Shown: in pieces, positions 1 through 7,501 of the stretch
Position numbering within the stretch: the first letter of the stretch is position 1
Layout of the letters: the number at the start of each line of letters is the position of its first letter
NCBI GenBank assembly: GCA_902779125.1
Contig: CACZAC010000045.1
Span: forward strand, 1-33,753
DNA length: 33,753 nucleotides
Reading direction: 5' to 3'
DNA from: an uncultured Bacteroidales bacterium
GTDB lineage: Bacteria > Bacteroidota > Bacteroidia > Bacteroidales > Muribaculaceae
The notes under the pieces: model-generated
Databases searched by the model: none
The model's input: the letters and a program-made list of their open reading frames with translations, nothing else
Told to the model about the DNA's origin: nothing
Position numbers and translations under genes: made by a program

Positions 1-93
1 ATCAATGTGCAGTCCAGCGTTGTCGTTGGGCGCAATCTGGATGAAAATGTCGCCGGATTCAAGCGTTCCGGCCATTGCCGTTTTGATCTCCAT
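1..93 (-). CDS. citD: Citrate lyase acyl carrier protein, gamma chain (5' part only)
   Basis: Only the first 31 codons lie in the window; the gene runs off the left edge. CitD carries the phosphoribosyl-dephospho-CoA arm that shuttles acetyl and citryl groups in citrate lyase, which splits citrate to acetate and oxaloacetate in the cytoplasm. The N-terminus reads MEIKTAMAGTLESGD followed by IFIQIAPND. This matches the family signature AGTLESGDxxIxIAP; the serine of the TLESGD segment is the prosthetic-group attachment site. The ATG at 93-91 is the only sensible start and follows an A-rich stretch. In other bacteria citE, citF and citC lie nearby, so they may follow beyond the left edge. A promoter at 241-271 and a foldable leader precede it. 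Identification rests on a short segment, but the match is distinctive. Confidence 0.8.
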   Translation of the reverse strand, partial: MEIKTAMAGTLESGDIFIQIAPNDNAGLHID

Positions 94-109
94 TTTTTAA
101 GTCAAAAAA

Positions 110-238
110 CGATTTTAGATATTAATAAAAGTTCGTTAATGTTAGTCAATTAGATGGTTTCTTGGTAACCTGTGCTGCCACAGTACACTGATTGCTCTCT
201 CGCAATGATGGTAACGCAGTCAGGTTTATCTAAAAACG
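110..238 (-). promoter_or_regulatory. Structured 5' leader of the citD transcript
   Basis: The predicted transcript start (about 235) sits at the outer end of a long-range inverted repeat. Bases 227-238 pair with 110-121 (11 of 12; the nine bases 227-235 pair perfectly with 113-121). Inside are a second stem, 221-226 with 167-172 (AACCTG/CAGGTT), a hairpin at 191-206 (ATTGC, six-base loop, GCAAT) and a hairpin at 170-183 (CTGTG, four-base loop, CACAG). The last overlaps the 167-172 arm, so the two cannot form together. The outer stem ends 17 bases before the citD start codon, a position from which translation could be controlled. I do not recognise a known riboswitch class. That the RNA folds and regulates is inference. 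Confidence 0.45.
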
Positions 239-240
239 CT

Positions 241-271
241 CAAAATTAGGCATTATTTTAATACTGACAAA
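241..271 (-). promoter_or_regulatory. Bacteroidota-type promoter for citD
   Basis: Read on the minus strand: TTTG (271-268), 19 bases, then TAATTTTG (248-241). Both elements match the Bacteroidota primary sigma consensus TTTG / TAnnTTTG exactly, with correct spacing. It fires towards citD and places the transcript start near 235. Confidence 0.65.
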
Positions 272-362
272 ATATTTTAACTACGATTTTTTGACACCCT
301 TTCCGATGGTTGAAATGGCTAATTCTTAGGCTCTTTGAAAACCTTAGTTTTCATGTCTGAAA

Positions 363-392
363 AACTAAAAAAGCGGCTTTTTATGCCGCTTT
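363..392 (-). terminator. Intrinsic terminator after vsr
   Basis: AAAGCGGC (370-377) pairs with GCCGCTTT (385-392) across a seven-base loop. On the minus strand the stem is followed by a T-rich tail (TTTTTTAGTTTTT). It lies 17 bases beyond the vsr stop codon and separates vsr from citD. Confidence 0.8.
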
Positions 393-408
393 GGCTTTCA
401 CTTTGTCA

Positions 409-957
409 TTATTGTTTGTTTTCTGGGGCTTTTCTTGAAATGGCCTTCGACGGGCGGTATTCTGGCGCGGTTTCGGCAGCCACTGCCGGATTGCTGTCCT
501 CCTCGGGCCAGGAGTATGGATGAGGCGTCCCGGTGCGGTCGAGCACAATGCGGCTCAAGACCAAATCCAGCTCCCTCAGCGTCTCCATGCGCCGTTTGGG
601 CATCAGCTGGCACTCCCACACGACAATCACGTTCCAGCCGGCTGCCTGCAGCAGCGCCTGGTTGCGGGCATCCCGCTCACGGTTGCGCTCAATCTTCTCC
701 CGCCAGAACTGGGCATTCGTCGCCGGGCGGTGCTTTTGGCATTCATGACCGTGCCAGAAGCAGCCGTTCACAAATATCACCGTCCGCCACTTCCGCATCA
801 CAATGTCAGGCCTTCCAGGCAGCGATTTCACATACAGCCTGTAGCGGTAGCCCTGCCGCCACAACCACCGTCGCACCACCAGCTCAGGCTTGGTGTCGCG
901 TCCCCTGATGCGGCTCATGCAACGATGCCGCTGCTCCCGTGTCATCCTATCCGCCAT
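409..957 (-). CDS. vsr: Very short patch repair (Vsr) endonuclease
   Basis: 182 residues. Vsr nicks DNA 5' of the T in T:G mismatches that arise when 5-methylcytosine deaminates, starting short-patch repair. The protein aligns along its length with the family: RGRDTKPEL near 18-26, LPGRPDIV with catalytic Asp51, FVNGCFWHGHEC at 62-73 with His69, and VVWEC ending at Cys116. Zinc-binding Cys66, His71, Cys73 and Cys116 are present. The second catalytic histidine of the E. coli enzyme (His64) is Asn here. About 40 C-terminal residues (TGTPHPYS onward, charged and proline-rich) extend past the core. Vsr normally neighbours a cytosine-5 methyltransferase; none is in the window. The gene is divergent from holB, with a possible -7 box at 995-1002 and a terminator at 363-392. 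Confidence 0.93.
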   Translation of the reverse strand: MADRMTREQRHRCMSRIRGRDTKPELVVRRWLWRQGYRYRLYVKSLPGRPDIVMRKWRTVIFVNGCFWHGHECQKHRPATNAQFWREKIERNRERDARNQALLQAAGWNVIVVWECQLMPKRRMETLRELDLVLSRIVLDRTGTPHPYSWPEEDSNPAVAAETAPEYRPSKAISRKAPENKQ

Positions 958-994
958 AATAACGTCATGGTTTTGATAACCGCTATAGTGACTG

Positions 995-1002
995 CAAAGT
1001 TA
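995..1002 (-). promoter_or_regulatory. Possible -7 box for vsr
   Basis: TAACTTTG on the minus strand fits TAnnTTTG and lies 38 bases upstream of the vsr start. No good TTTG element was found at the expected distance, so only half a promoter is visible. Confidence 0.3.
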
Positions 1003-1067
1003 ATGATAAAACTTGAACTTTATTTTCGGTTTTTGTGTTTTAGTGATGCGATTTCGGGAAAATGTTG

Positions 1068-1075
1068 TATCTTTA
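1068..1075 (+). promoter_or_regulatory. Possible -7 box for holB
   Basis: TATCTTTA is one base off TAnnTTTG and lies 26 bases before the ATG at 1101. Its position inside the alternative upstream start (ATG 1062) argues for the 1101 start. The upstream element is poor. Confidence 0.3.
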
Positions 1076-1100
1076 CACTCCGAAAAATAATGAAGAAATC

Positions 1101-2231
1101 ATGAAATTCAGCGAAGTTTTAGGCAATGAGCAGGCGATAGGGCAGATACGGCGGATGATAGATGCCGACCGCTTGCCCCACGCCCTGTTGCTCTATGGTG
1201 AGCCGGGTGTGCCCAAACTGGGGCTGGCGATGGCGGCGGCACAGTATCTGCACTGCAAGAACCACACTGATGGGGATTCGTGCGGCGTGTGCCCGATGTG
1301 TCGGCAGCATCAGTCATTCAATCAGGTGGACACTCATTTCTCTTACCCGTTTACCAACCGCAAGGGCGATAGTACCAACCCTTGCAACGCCGATGATTAC
1401 ATCGACGAGTGGCGGGAATTTGTCACCAACTATCCTGTCGAGGACTACCAGGCGTGGCTCAGTCTGCTGAAGAATGATAACGCACAGCCTCAAATCTTTG
1501 TCTATGAGGCCGAAAACATCATGCGCAAGATGACTTTGAGCGCCTATACCGCCAAGTACAAGGTGCTCATCCTGTGGCTCCCCGAGAAACTGAAAGACGA
1601 AGCTGCCAACAAACTCTTGAAACTCATCGAGGAACCCTACGACGACTGCAAGTTCATCCTTGTGAGCGACAACGAGAAGGGCATCTTGGGCACCATCCTG
1701 TCGCGGTGCCAGCGCATTGAGCTGCGCAAGCCCTCTACATCGATGGTGGCGCAATACCTGACCAAGCGCTACGGTATGGAAATGAAGGAGGCACTGGCTC
1801 TGGCGGCTCCTGCCGATGGCAATGTGACAATGGCCGAGCGCATGGTGCAGACGGGTAGCGAGTATCACGAGTTCCGTGAGCGTTTCATCGAACTGATGCG
1901 CCTGTCTTATCAGCACGTCTTGACCAAACTAAAGGGCTGGAGTGAGGCCGTTGCCGACATGAAACGCGAGAAATCGAGGCGGTTCCTCGCCTATGCCGTG
2001 CGACAGGTGCGCGAGAACTTCATCTACAATCTGCACAATCCCGAGCTTAACTACCTCACGAGCGAGGAGGAGGCGTTTTCGACGCGTTTCTCGCCCTTCA
2101 TCAATGAGCGTAACGTTGAGGGTATAGTGAGCGAGCTGGAACGTGCCAGTACCGACATTGCCGGCAACGCCAATGCCAAGCTGGTCTTGTTCGACCTCAC
2201 CATCCGCCTCTCAATCCTCATCCGCAAGTGA
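1101..2231 (+). CDS. holB: DNA polymerase III subunit delta'
   Basis: 376 residues from the ATG at 1101 (MKFSEVLGNEQAIGQI), preferred over an in-frame ATG at 1062 because homology begins here. Delta' is part of the clamp loader that places the sliding clamp on DNA. Visible are an AAA+ N-terminus with a degenerate phosphate loop (GEPGVPKLGL, 33-42; delta' does not hydrolyse ATP), a four-cysteine zinc module (Cys52, 61, 64, 67), the NKLLKLIEEP segment and the SRCQR motif with arginine finger. These are standard for the family, as is the length. The AddB-like gene follows 70 bases downstream on the same strand, so the two probably share a transcript. Confidence 0.93.
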   Translation: MKFSEVLGNEQAIGQIRRMIDADRLPHALLLYGEPGVPKLGLAMAAAQYLHCKNHTDGDSCGVCPMCRQHQSFNQVDTHFSYPFTNRKGDSTNPCNADDYIDEWREFVTNYPVEDYQAWLSLLKNDNAQPQIFVYEAENIMRKMTLSAYTAKYKVLILWLPEKLKDEAANKLLKLIEEPYDDCKFILVSDNEKGILGTILSRCQRIELRKPSTSMVAQYLTKRYGMEMKEALALAAPADGNVTMAERMVQTGSEYHEFRERFIELMRLSYQHVLTKLKGWSEAVADMKREKSRRFLAYAVRQVRENFIYNLHNPELNYLTSEEEAFSTRFSPFINERNVEGIVSELERASTDIAGNANAKLVLFDLTIRLSILIRK

Positions 2232-2301
2232 GCGTTAATCAATGCTGTTGTCCTATAAAAGGACCACTTTGAATCTGACAAACGAAAACCGATTATCATA
2301 C

Positions 2302-5300
2302 ATGTCATCTCCTTTCCTATTGCAAGTAGCACGGCATTATCTTGAAGTTCAGCACTTTGAGGATTATTGCTTTGTTTTCCCCAACCGTCGCAGTGGTCAG
2401 TTCTTTACCCATTACATGCAGCGTGCATTGGTCGATACCGATGTTTCCACCGGCAAGCCGAGGCCTCACTTGTTGCCTCGCGTCATCTCAATCAACGAAT
2501 TGCTCAACGAGGTGACAGGAACGGTGACTGCTACCGACATCGAGATGATGTTTGCTCTCTATGACGCCTACTGCAGGGCGATGGGCGACGAGGCTCAGGA
2601 GTTTGACAAGTTCATCTATTGGGCACAGCTCATTATCGGCGATTTCAACGATATTGACAAGGCTCTTGCCGATGCCGCTGATATCTACCGGAACTTGAGC
2701 GACCTGCATGGGCTGGTCGCCAATTTCCTCACCGCCGACGTCGAAGAGAAGGTCAAGAGGATATTCGGTGAAGGCCTTTTCACCGCTTTCTTTGACACCA
2801 GCGCCGAAGCTTCACTGTGGCAGCAACGACCCTCCTCGAGCCAACCCGTCGAGGGCAGTGCCGATTCCAGCGACGTGAAACAGAAGTTCGTGAGCCTGTG
2901 GAATGCGCTGGCTGCCATCTATGAGAACTATCATCAGGCACTCGAGGCCAAGAAAGTCGTTTCGCCGGGCAGACAGTTGCGACTGGCTGCCGAGAACCCG
3001 CCTTCACGCTTACGGAGCGAGAGGTTGGTGTTTGTGGGATTCGGTGTGCTGTCGGTTGCCGAGATGAAGCTGTTTGACCATTTCAAGAGCATGGGCAAGG
3101 CCGATTTCTGGTGGGACACAGCCGGCATCAAATCCATGCTGGAGAGTTCTTCACAGGATCCAGGCGCTCTGCTCATCGACGGATATTGCAAGCACTTCGG
3201 TGCGATGCCTGTCGAGCCTGTCGATAACAGGGGACAAAACCTGAAGGTGGTTGCTGTGCCCTCGATGGTGGGGCAGGCCAAAGTGGCGTTTGACGAGGTA
3301 ACGGCTATGCCTGGCACCGAGTCGCCTGCAAACCTCGACACGGCAATCGTTTTGCCCGACGAGAACCTGCTTATACCGCTCCTGCACGCCGTGCCGCCCT
3401 CGTTGCTGATCAACGTTACCTTGGGCTATCCGCTACGCAACTCGGGCATCGTTTCGCTGATGCACATTGTAGCACGCATGCACCATCAGGCCAGCAGGGA
3501 ACGCAAGGGCTGGACCTATTACCGCGAGGACGTGTACGATATTCTGTCCCATCCTCTCATCAAGACTTTCTTCACCCGCGAGGCGTTGGCCAAAGCCACC
3601 GATCTGGCGCGCACCAACCGTTTCCGCGTTCCCGCCGATGAACTGGTGACACTCCCGTTCGGTGACTTGTTTATACCGGCAATGGACAGTGAACAGCAGG
3701 TCAGTGATAGCAAGTTGAGGGCGGATTATCTGGATCATCTGTTGGCATTCTCCAACCTGTTGATGGAAAAGATGCAAAGCACCGCTGCCGCTGAAGAGGA
3801 TGATGAAAATGAGGCCATATTGCCGCTGCAGCAGGCGTTCCTGCTCATGTATATCGATGTCCTCAACCAGCTCAAGCGCTCACTTGACGAGTGTGGGCAG
3901 ACCTTGCAGCGCAGTTCGGTATTCTTCCTCATTGACCGCCTCACGGCATCGTCGGTTGTGGCATTCACGGGTGAACCGCTACAGGGCATGCAGGTGATGG
4001 GGCTGCTCGAAACGCGCAACCTTGATTTCAAGAATGTGGTGGTGCTGTCGATGAATGAGCGCGTCTTTCCCCGTCGCCACGGCATCAATTCCTTCATTCC
4101 CAACTATATGCGCCGCGCCCATGGTATGTCAACCATCGAGCAGCAGGAAGCGATTATGGCCTATAACTTCTTCCGCTTGCTCAACAGGGCAGAGAACTTG
4201 ACGATGGTTTATGACTCCAGCACGCAGAATGCGACCGCCTCGAGCGAACCCTCACGCTATATTGCCGAACTGGAAATTATCTATGGCAAGCAGTTGCAGC
4301 GTGTGGAGAAGAACCTTGTTGTCCAGAAATCATCTTCGGTCAAGATACAGGTGCCTAACACTGGCGATGTTGATTTGCAAGACCTGTACACGCGCAACCC
4401 CGACAATGCTGACGGCAAGTACCTGTCGGCGAGCGCCATCAACAAGCACATCAACTGTTCGCTCAACTTCTACCTGCACTATGTCCAAGGCTTGAATGAT
4501 GATAACGAGTTGAGTGATTTCATGGATTCCAGCACCTTCGGCACGATTATCCACGATACGCTCAACGATTGTTACCGGGTTGACAGGAAAACCGGCCATA
4601 CCTTCACCCGTGATGAGATTGTGGACTTCAAGAAACGTCGTCTCAAGCCGACGGTGGAGCGTTACATCAGGAAACACTACATGCACATCCCTGACGATGA
4701 ACTCGATACCGATACCCATCCCATCAAGGGAGATGCTCTCATGCTCATCGACACCATCATCAGTTATGTGGACTTTGTGCTGGATTACGACTTGGAACTG
4801 ATTGACCGTGAAGGGCCCTTTACTGTCCTGGAGTGTGAAGAAACCCACAAGTACAAGCCCTTGACAATGGGTGACGTATCGTTCAACTTCAGTTACAAGC
4901 CAGACCGCATCGACCGTCTGGCTAACGGCATGGTGCGCATTGTGGATTACAAGACGGGCAAGGATGTAACGGGATTCTCGTCGATAGATGACCTGTTCAA
5001 CAACAAGGCAAACAAGGGGCGCCGCAAGGCCATTCTGCAGCTTTTCCTCTACTGCTATGCCTATCTGTGCGAGCACCCTGAGGTGGAGGCGGTGATGCCT
5101 GTCATCTACAAGATTGCGTCGATGAAGGACAGCGGCGTGTTGTACGGCGGGACGCAGTATGTGTTCTCGATGCAGGACCCGCTGGCTCTCGATTTCATAG
5201 CCACAATGCAGGACGAGGTGAAAGCCATCTATCAGCAGGAATTCACCCAAGCGCCCGAGGGGTCTATGGTCTGCAATTACTGCCGGTTTATCGACTTCTG

Positions 5301-5331
5301 CCGCCGCACCCCGATGGTGTATAAAAAGTAG
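2302..5331 (+). CDS. AddB-like PD-(D/E)XK nuclease with iron-sulfur cysteines
   Basis: 1009 residues from ATG 2302 (MSSPFLLQVARHYLE), chosen over ATG 2242 because the conserved start CFVFPNRRSG lies close behind it. It resembles the AddB subunit of AddAB/RecBCD-type double-strand-break resection enzymes: an N-terminal inactive helicase-like region, the ETRNLDFKNVVVLSMNE segment, then a C-terminal PD-(D/E)XK nuclease. The nuclease shows GTIIHDTLND, KPDRIDRL and VDYKTGKD. Cys719 (KHINCSLNFYL) together with Cys991, Cys994 and Cys1000 (CNYCRFIDFC) forms the four-cysteine pattern that binds a 4Fe-4S cluster in AddB and Cas4. The partner helicase AddA is usually adjacent in Bacteroidota, but here the neighbours are holB and an S4 gene. 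Its stop lies 3 bases from that of the convergent S4 gene. Confidence 0.85.
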   Translation: MSSPFLLQVARHYLEVQHFEDYCFVFPNRRSGQFFTHYMQRALVDTDVSTGKPRPHLLPRVISINELLNEVTGTVTATDIEMMFALYDAYCRAMGDEAQEFDKFIYWAQLIIGDFNDIDKALADAADIYRNLSDLHGLVANFLTADVEEKVKRIFGEGLFTAFFDTSAEASLWQQRPSSSQPVEGSADSSDVKQKFVSLWNALAAIYENYHQALEAKKVVSPGRQLRLAAENPPSRLRSERLVFVGFGVLSVAEMKLFDHFKSMGKADFWWDTAGIKSMLESSSQDPGALLIDGYCKHFGAMPVEPVDNRGQNLKVVAVPSMVGQAKVAFDEVTAMPGTESPANLDTAIVLPDENLLIPLLHAVPPSLLINVTLGYPLRNSGIVSLMHIVARMHHQASRERKGWTYYREDVYDILSHPLIKTFFTREALAKATDLARTNRFRVPADELVTLPFGDLFIPAMDSEQQVSDSKLRADYLDHLLAFSNLLMEKMQSTAAAEEDDENEAILPLQQAFLLMYIDVLNQLKRSLDECGQTLQRSSVFFLIDRLTASSVVAFTGEPLQGMQVMGLLETRNLDFKNVVVLSMNERVFPRRHGINSFIPNYMRRAHGMSTIEQQEAIMAYNFFRLLNRAENLTMVYDSSTQNATASSEPSRYIAELEIIYGKQLQRVEKNLVVQKSSSVKIQVPNTGDVDLQDLYTRNPDNADGKYLSASAINKHINCSLNFYLHYVQGLNDDNELSDFMDSSTFGTIIHDTLNDCYRVDRKTGHTFTRDEIVDFKKRRLKPTVERYIRKHYMHIPDDELDTDTHPIKGDALMLIDTIISYVDFVLDYDLELIDREGPFTVLECEETHKYKPLTMGDVSFNFSYKPDRIDRLANGMVRIVDYKTGKDVTGFSSIDDLFNNKANKGRRKAILQLFLYCYAYLCEHPEVEAVMPVIYKIASMKDSGVLYGGTQYVFSMQDPLALDFIATMQDEVKAIYQQEFTQAPEGSMVCNYCRFIDFCRRTPMVYKK

Positions 5332-5334
5332 AAA

Positions 5335-5844
5335 CTATTCTTTCTTGCCCTTACGCCGGGCGATATCTTCGTTCAGGCGGTTTTCATCCTCCTCGGTCCA
5401 CAAGGGGTTCTCTTCTTCGCCCCAGTCAAAGGCGTCGTCGAGTGGCGACGGGTCATCAAAGCCGAAAAAGGCGTCATCGGTAAACTCCTGCAATTCGCGA
5501 CCCTCTTTCTTGGTGGGACGGCCCATACCTCGCTGACGGTTGACAAAACCGTCGATTTTCACCATTTCCAGCAGGCGCAACTGGTCGGGACTGGTCACAT
5601 TCTTGAGATACAGCGGCACGAGTTTAGCGCCCACACGATTGTTGAGCAGCCCTATCACTTCAAAGGAATAGGTCACGGGCGGCTTGCGCACGTCGATGCG
5701 GTCTCCAACTTTGATACCATGAGACGGCTTCACTGTCATGCCACCGATAGTCACACGTCCCAGTTTGCATGCCGTGGTGGCAATGGTGCGGGTCTTGAAC
5801 ACACGCGTTGCCCACAGCCATTTATCAATTCTCACTTCTTTCAT
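5335..5844 (-). CDS. S4-domain RNA-binding protein, Hsp15/HslR-like
   Basis: 169 residues. The N-terminal S4 fold is clear: RIDKWLWATRVFKTR at 5-19, then KLGRVTIGG and KPSHGIKVGDRI. In E. coli Hsp15 this domain recognises 50S subunits carrying stalled peptidyl-tRNA. A basic segment (RQRGMGRPTKKEGR) follows, then an acidic tail of about 50 residues rich in Asp and Glu that ends in a basic cluster; the tail is lineage-specific. It lies downstream of pth, which also deals with peptidyl-tRNA, so a shared ribosome-rescue role is attractive but inferred. The gap to pth (5845-5919) contains a palindrome and short tandem repeats. Confidence 0.85.
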   Translation of the reverse strand: MKEVRIDKWLWATRVFKTRTIATTACKLGRVTIGGMTVKPSHGIKVGDRIDVRKPPVTYSFEVIGLLNNRVGAKLVPLYLKNVTSPDQLRLLEMVKIDGFVNRQRGMGRPTKKEGRELQEFTDDAFFGFDDPSPLDDAFDWGEEENPLWTEEDENRLNEDIARRKGKKE

Positions 5845-5895
5845 GTCAGTATATCGAAAAAAGCACTAAACTCTAAACTCTAAACACTAAACTAT
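5845..5895. repeat. Short degenerate tandem repeat in the pth-S4 spacer
   Basis: The spacer is largely built of a TAAACTC-like seven-base unit repeated about four times (5867-5892), with one copy changed to TAAACAC. Similar spacers of other units occur at 25108-25185 and 26825-26888. Confidence 0.6.
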
Positions 5896-5921
5896 AATTC
5901 AAGTGGCTGGCCACTTGAATT
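5896..5921 (-). terminator. Palindrome at the end of pth
   Basis: A perfect 12-bp inverted repeat (AATTCAAGTGGC, two-base loop, complement) overlaps the pth stop codon by two bases. On the minus strand it is followed by only a weak T-rich run, so it may end transcription partly or protect the mRNA 3' end. Confidence 0.5.
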
Positions 5922-6483
5922 ATTTATTATTGTAATTATTCATGGCAAAGGTCACTCCCGACAGGCAGAATGCCTTGATGGCATCGATTGCCACCTTGGC
6001 ACGTTCAGGCAATATGTCCAATTCCTCTGGGGTGGGGTAGCCTAACACATAATCCACCTGGGCACCCGGGGGAAAGTCGTTGCCGATGCCGAACCGCAGT
6101 CTTGCCCATTGCTGGCTCTGCAGCATCTCGTTGATGCTTTTCAGGCCGTTGTGCCCGCCGTCAGCGCCCTTGGGGCGGATGCGTATTTGGCCGAAGGGCA
6201 ATGCGATGTCATCGACGATGACCAGCAGGTGGTCAAGGTCGATATGCTCCTTGATCATCCAGTAGCGCACGGCATCGCCGCTCAGGTTCATGTAGGTCGA
6301 CGGCTTGAGCAGCACCAGTTGCTGGTTCTTAAGACGCATCTCGGCAACAGCGCCATAGCGTTGCGTCGAGAAAACAATATTGGATGCCTCGGCGAGGGCA
6401 TCCAATATTGTAAAACCTATGTTGTGGCGGGTACCCTGGTATTCTAAACCAATGTTTCCCAAGCCGACAATAAGATATTTCAT
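5920..6483 (-). CDS. pth: Peptidyl-tRNA hydrolase
   Basis: 187 residues from the ATG at 6483-6481 ([10 protein letters not shown]); an upstream in-frame ATG at 6531 would add 16 residues outside the family. Pth cleaves peptides from prematurely released peptidyl-tRNAs so the tRNA can be reused. Family landmarks: GLGNIGLEY with Asn10, TRHNIGF with catalytic His20, [12 protein letters not shown], the VDDIALPFG loop with the catalytic Asp, and [12 protein letters not shown]. Length is normal. It follows rplY by 56 bases, a common bacterial pairing, and precedes the S4 gene. Confidence 0.95.
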   Translation of the reverse strand: MKYLIVGLGNIGLEYQGTRHNIGFTILDALAEASNIVFSTQRYGAVAEMRLKNQQLVLLKPSTYMNLSGDAVRYWMIKEHIDLDHLLVIVDDIALPFGQIRIRPKGADGGHNGLKSINEMLQSQQWARLRFGIGNDFPPGAQVDYVLGYPTPEELDILPERAKVAIDAIKAFCLSGVTFAMNNYNNK

Positions 6484-6514
6484 AGGGTGTTGTTTTGATG
6501 GGTAATGATTGGTT

Positions 6515-6531
6515 GTGGTCTGAAAGACCAC
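6515..6531 (-). other. Hairpin between rplY and pth
   Basis: GTGGTCT and AGACCAC form a 7-bp stem with a three-base loop just after the rplY stop. No T-run follows, so it is more likely an mRNA processing or stability element than a full terminator. Confidence 0.35.
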
Positions 6532-6539
6532 TACAATGA

Positions 6540-7238
6540 TTACTCGGCAGCGGCTTCGCCCTCACCTTCGCCTTCACCTTCCTCGGTGGTAGCGGCAGCA
6601 GCAGAGTTACGGGTGGCGCGAACACCAGCAATCACCAGATCCTTGGCGTTAACCAGCTCATAGTTGTCGAACTGGCAGTCACGAACCTTGATGGTCTTGC
6701 CAATCTCCAGGCTGTCAACGTTGAGCATAATGGTCTCGGGAATGTCCTTGTACAGACCTTTAACCTTCACCTTCTTCATGCTCAGGTACAGCTTACCACC
6801 GGCCTTAACACCGACAGCGTGACCCTCGAGGTGAACGGGAATCTCAACTACGACGGGCTTGTCCTCGGTAACCTCAAGCAGGTCGATGTGCAGAACGGCG
6901 TCGCTAACGGGGTGGAACTGCAGGTCCTTCAGGACAGCCTTGCGGGTCTGGCCATCATAGGTCAGGTCGATTACACACACGTCGGTGCTGTAAATCAGCT
7001 TGCGAACGTCGGCAAAGTTCACTACCAGGTCGGTGGTGATGATGCCCTTACCGTCACGGCCGATGGGAACGACCTTCTCGCCAGCGAGCAGTTTGCCATT
7101 GTACTTGCCGTCCTTGTCAAGCTCAACGAGCTTGCCACCATTCAGGACAACGGGAATCTTGTTCTCCTTGCGGAGCGCCTTAGCGGCCTTCTTGCCGAGG
7201 TCGGTACGAGCCTCTGCGTTCAATTGAAAAGTCTTCAT
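6540..7238 (-). CDS. rplY: 50S ribosomal protein L25 (Ctc form)
   Basis: 232 residues, the long Ctc/TL5 form. The N-terminal L25 domain binds 5S r[23 protein letters not shown], then VYSTD-like and [19 protein letters not shown] near 115-133. The C-terminal beta domain ([21 protein letters not shown]) follows, and the tail is low-complexity acidic ([15 protein letters not shown]). It is first of the rplY-pth-S4 unit, behind a good promoter at 7334-7365 and a leader of about 90 bases. Confidence 0.95.
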   Translation of the reverse strand: MKTFQLNAEARTDLGKKAAKALRKENKIPVVLNGGKLVELDKDGKYNGKLLAGEKVVPIGRDGKGIITTDLVVNFADVRKLIYSTDVCVIDLTYDGQTRKAVLKDLQFHPVSDAVLHIDLLEVTEDKPVVVEIPVHLEGHAVGVKAGGKLYLSMKKVKVKGLYKDIPETIMLNVDSLEIGKTIKVRDCQFDNYELVNAKDLVIAGVRATRNSAAAATTEEGEGEGEGEAAAE

Positions 7239-7333
7239 TTTTAATTGGTTGTGTTACTCAAAATTAAAGTAATTGGTTATTAAAACGCTTCCTTTAATTT
7301 CCCATCACACTGGAAAAGTTTAAAAAAGCGGGG

Positions 7334-7365
7334 CAAAGATACAACATTTTTCCCAACTGGCAATA
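7334..7365 (-). promoter_or_regulatory. Promoter for rplY-pth-S4
   Basis: Minus strand: TATTG (7365-7361), 19 bases, TATCTTTG (7341-7334). The -7 box is a perfect TAnnTTTG and the spacing is typical. Confidence 0.6.
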
Positions 7366-7417
7366 CAATCCGGCGAAAAAACTTTTTCACCCCTTTAAAA
7401 CTGGCAGATAACGCAAC

Positions 7418-7439
7418 AAAGAGCTACCCCAGGCTCTTT
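7418..7439 (-). terminator. Second hairpin downstream of tsf
   Basis: AAAGAGC pairs with GCTCTTT across an eight-base loop. It lies beyond the stronger hairpin at 7448-7477 and may act as a backup. Confidence 0.4.
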
Positions 7440-7447
7440 AAACAAGC

Positions 7448-7477
7448 GAGTGCCAGCGGCTAGAGCCGCTGGCACTC
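7448..7477 (-). terminator. Long-stem hairpin after tsf
   Basis: A perfect 14-bp GC-rich inverted repeat (GAGTGCCAGCGGCT and its complement) with a two-base centre, 25 bases beyond the tsf stop. Position suggests the end of the rplM-rpsI-rpsB-tsf transcript; the T tail is weak. Confidence 0.6.
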
Positions 7478-7501
7478 ACACGGTGCTATCTCAATTGAGA
7501 A

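Larger units (their letters stand above)
94..408. other. Intergenic region between vsr and citD
   Basis: This 315-base gap holds, from right to left, the vsr terminator (363-392), an AT-rich stretch, the citD promoter (241-271) and the folded leader (110-238). I see no open reading frame with coding character. Confidence 0.6.

Noticed and set aside
335-523. Small plus-strand frame in the citD-vsr gap
   Set aside because: It covers the vsr terminator hairpin and the vsr C-terminus in antisense.
4330-5250. 306-codon minus-strand frame opposite the AddB-like gene
   Set aside because: Shadow of the nuclease domain coding strand; no family resemblance.
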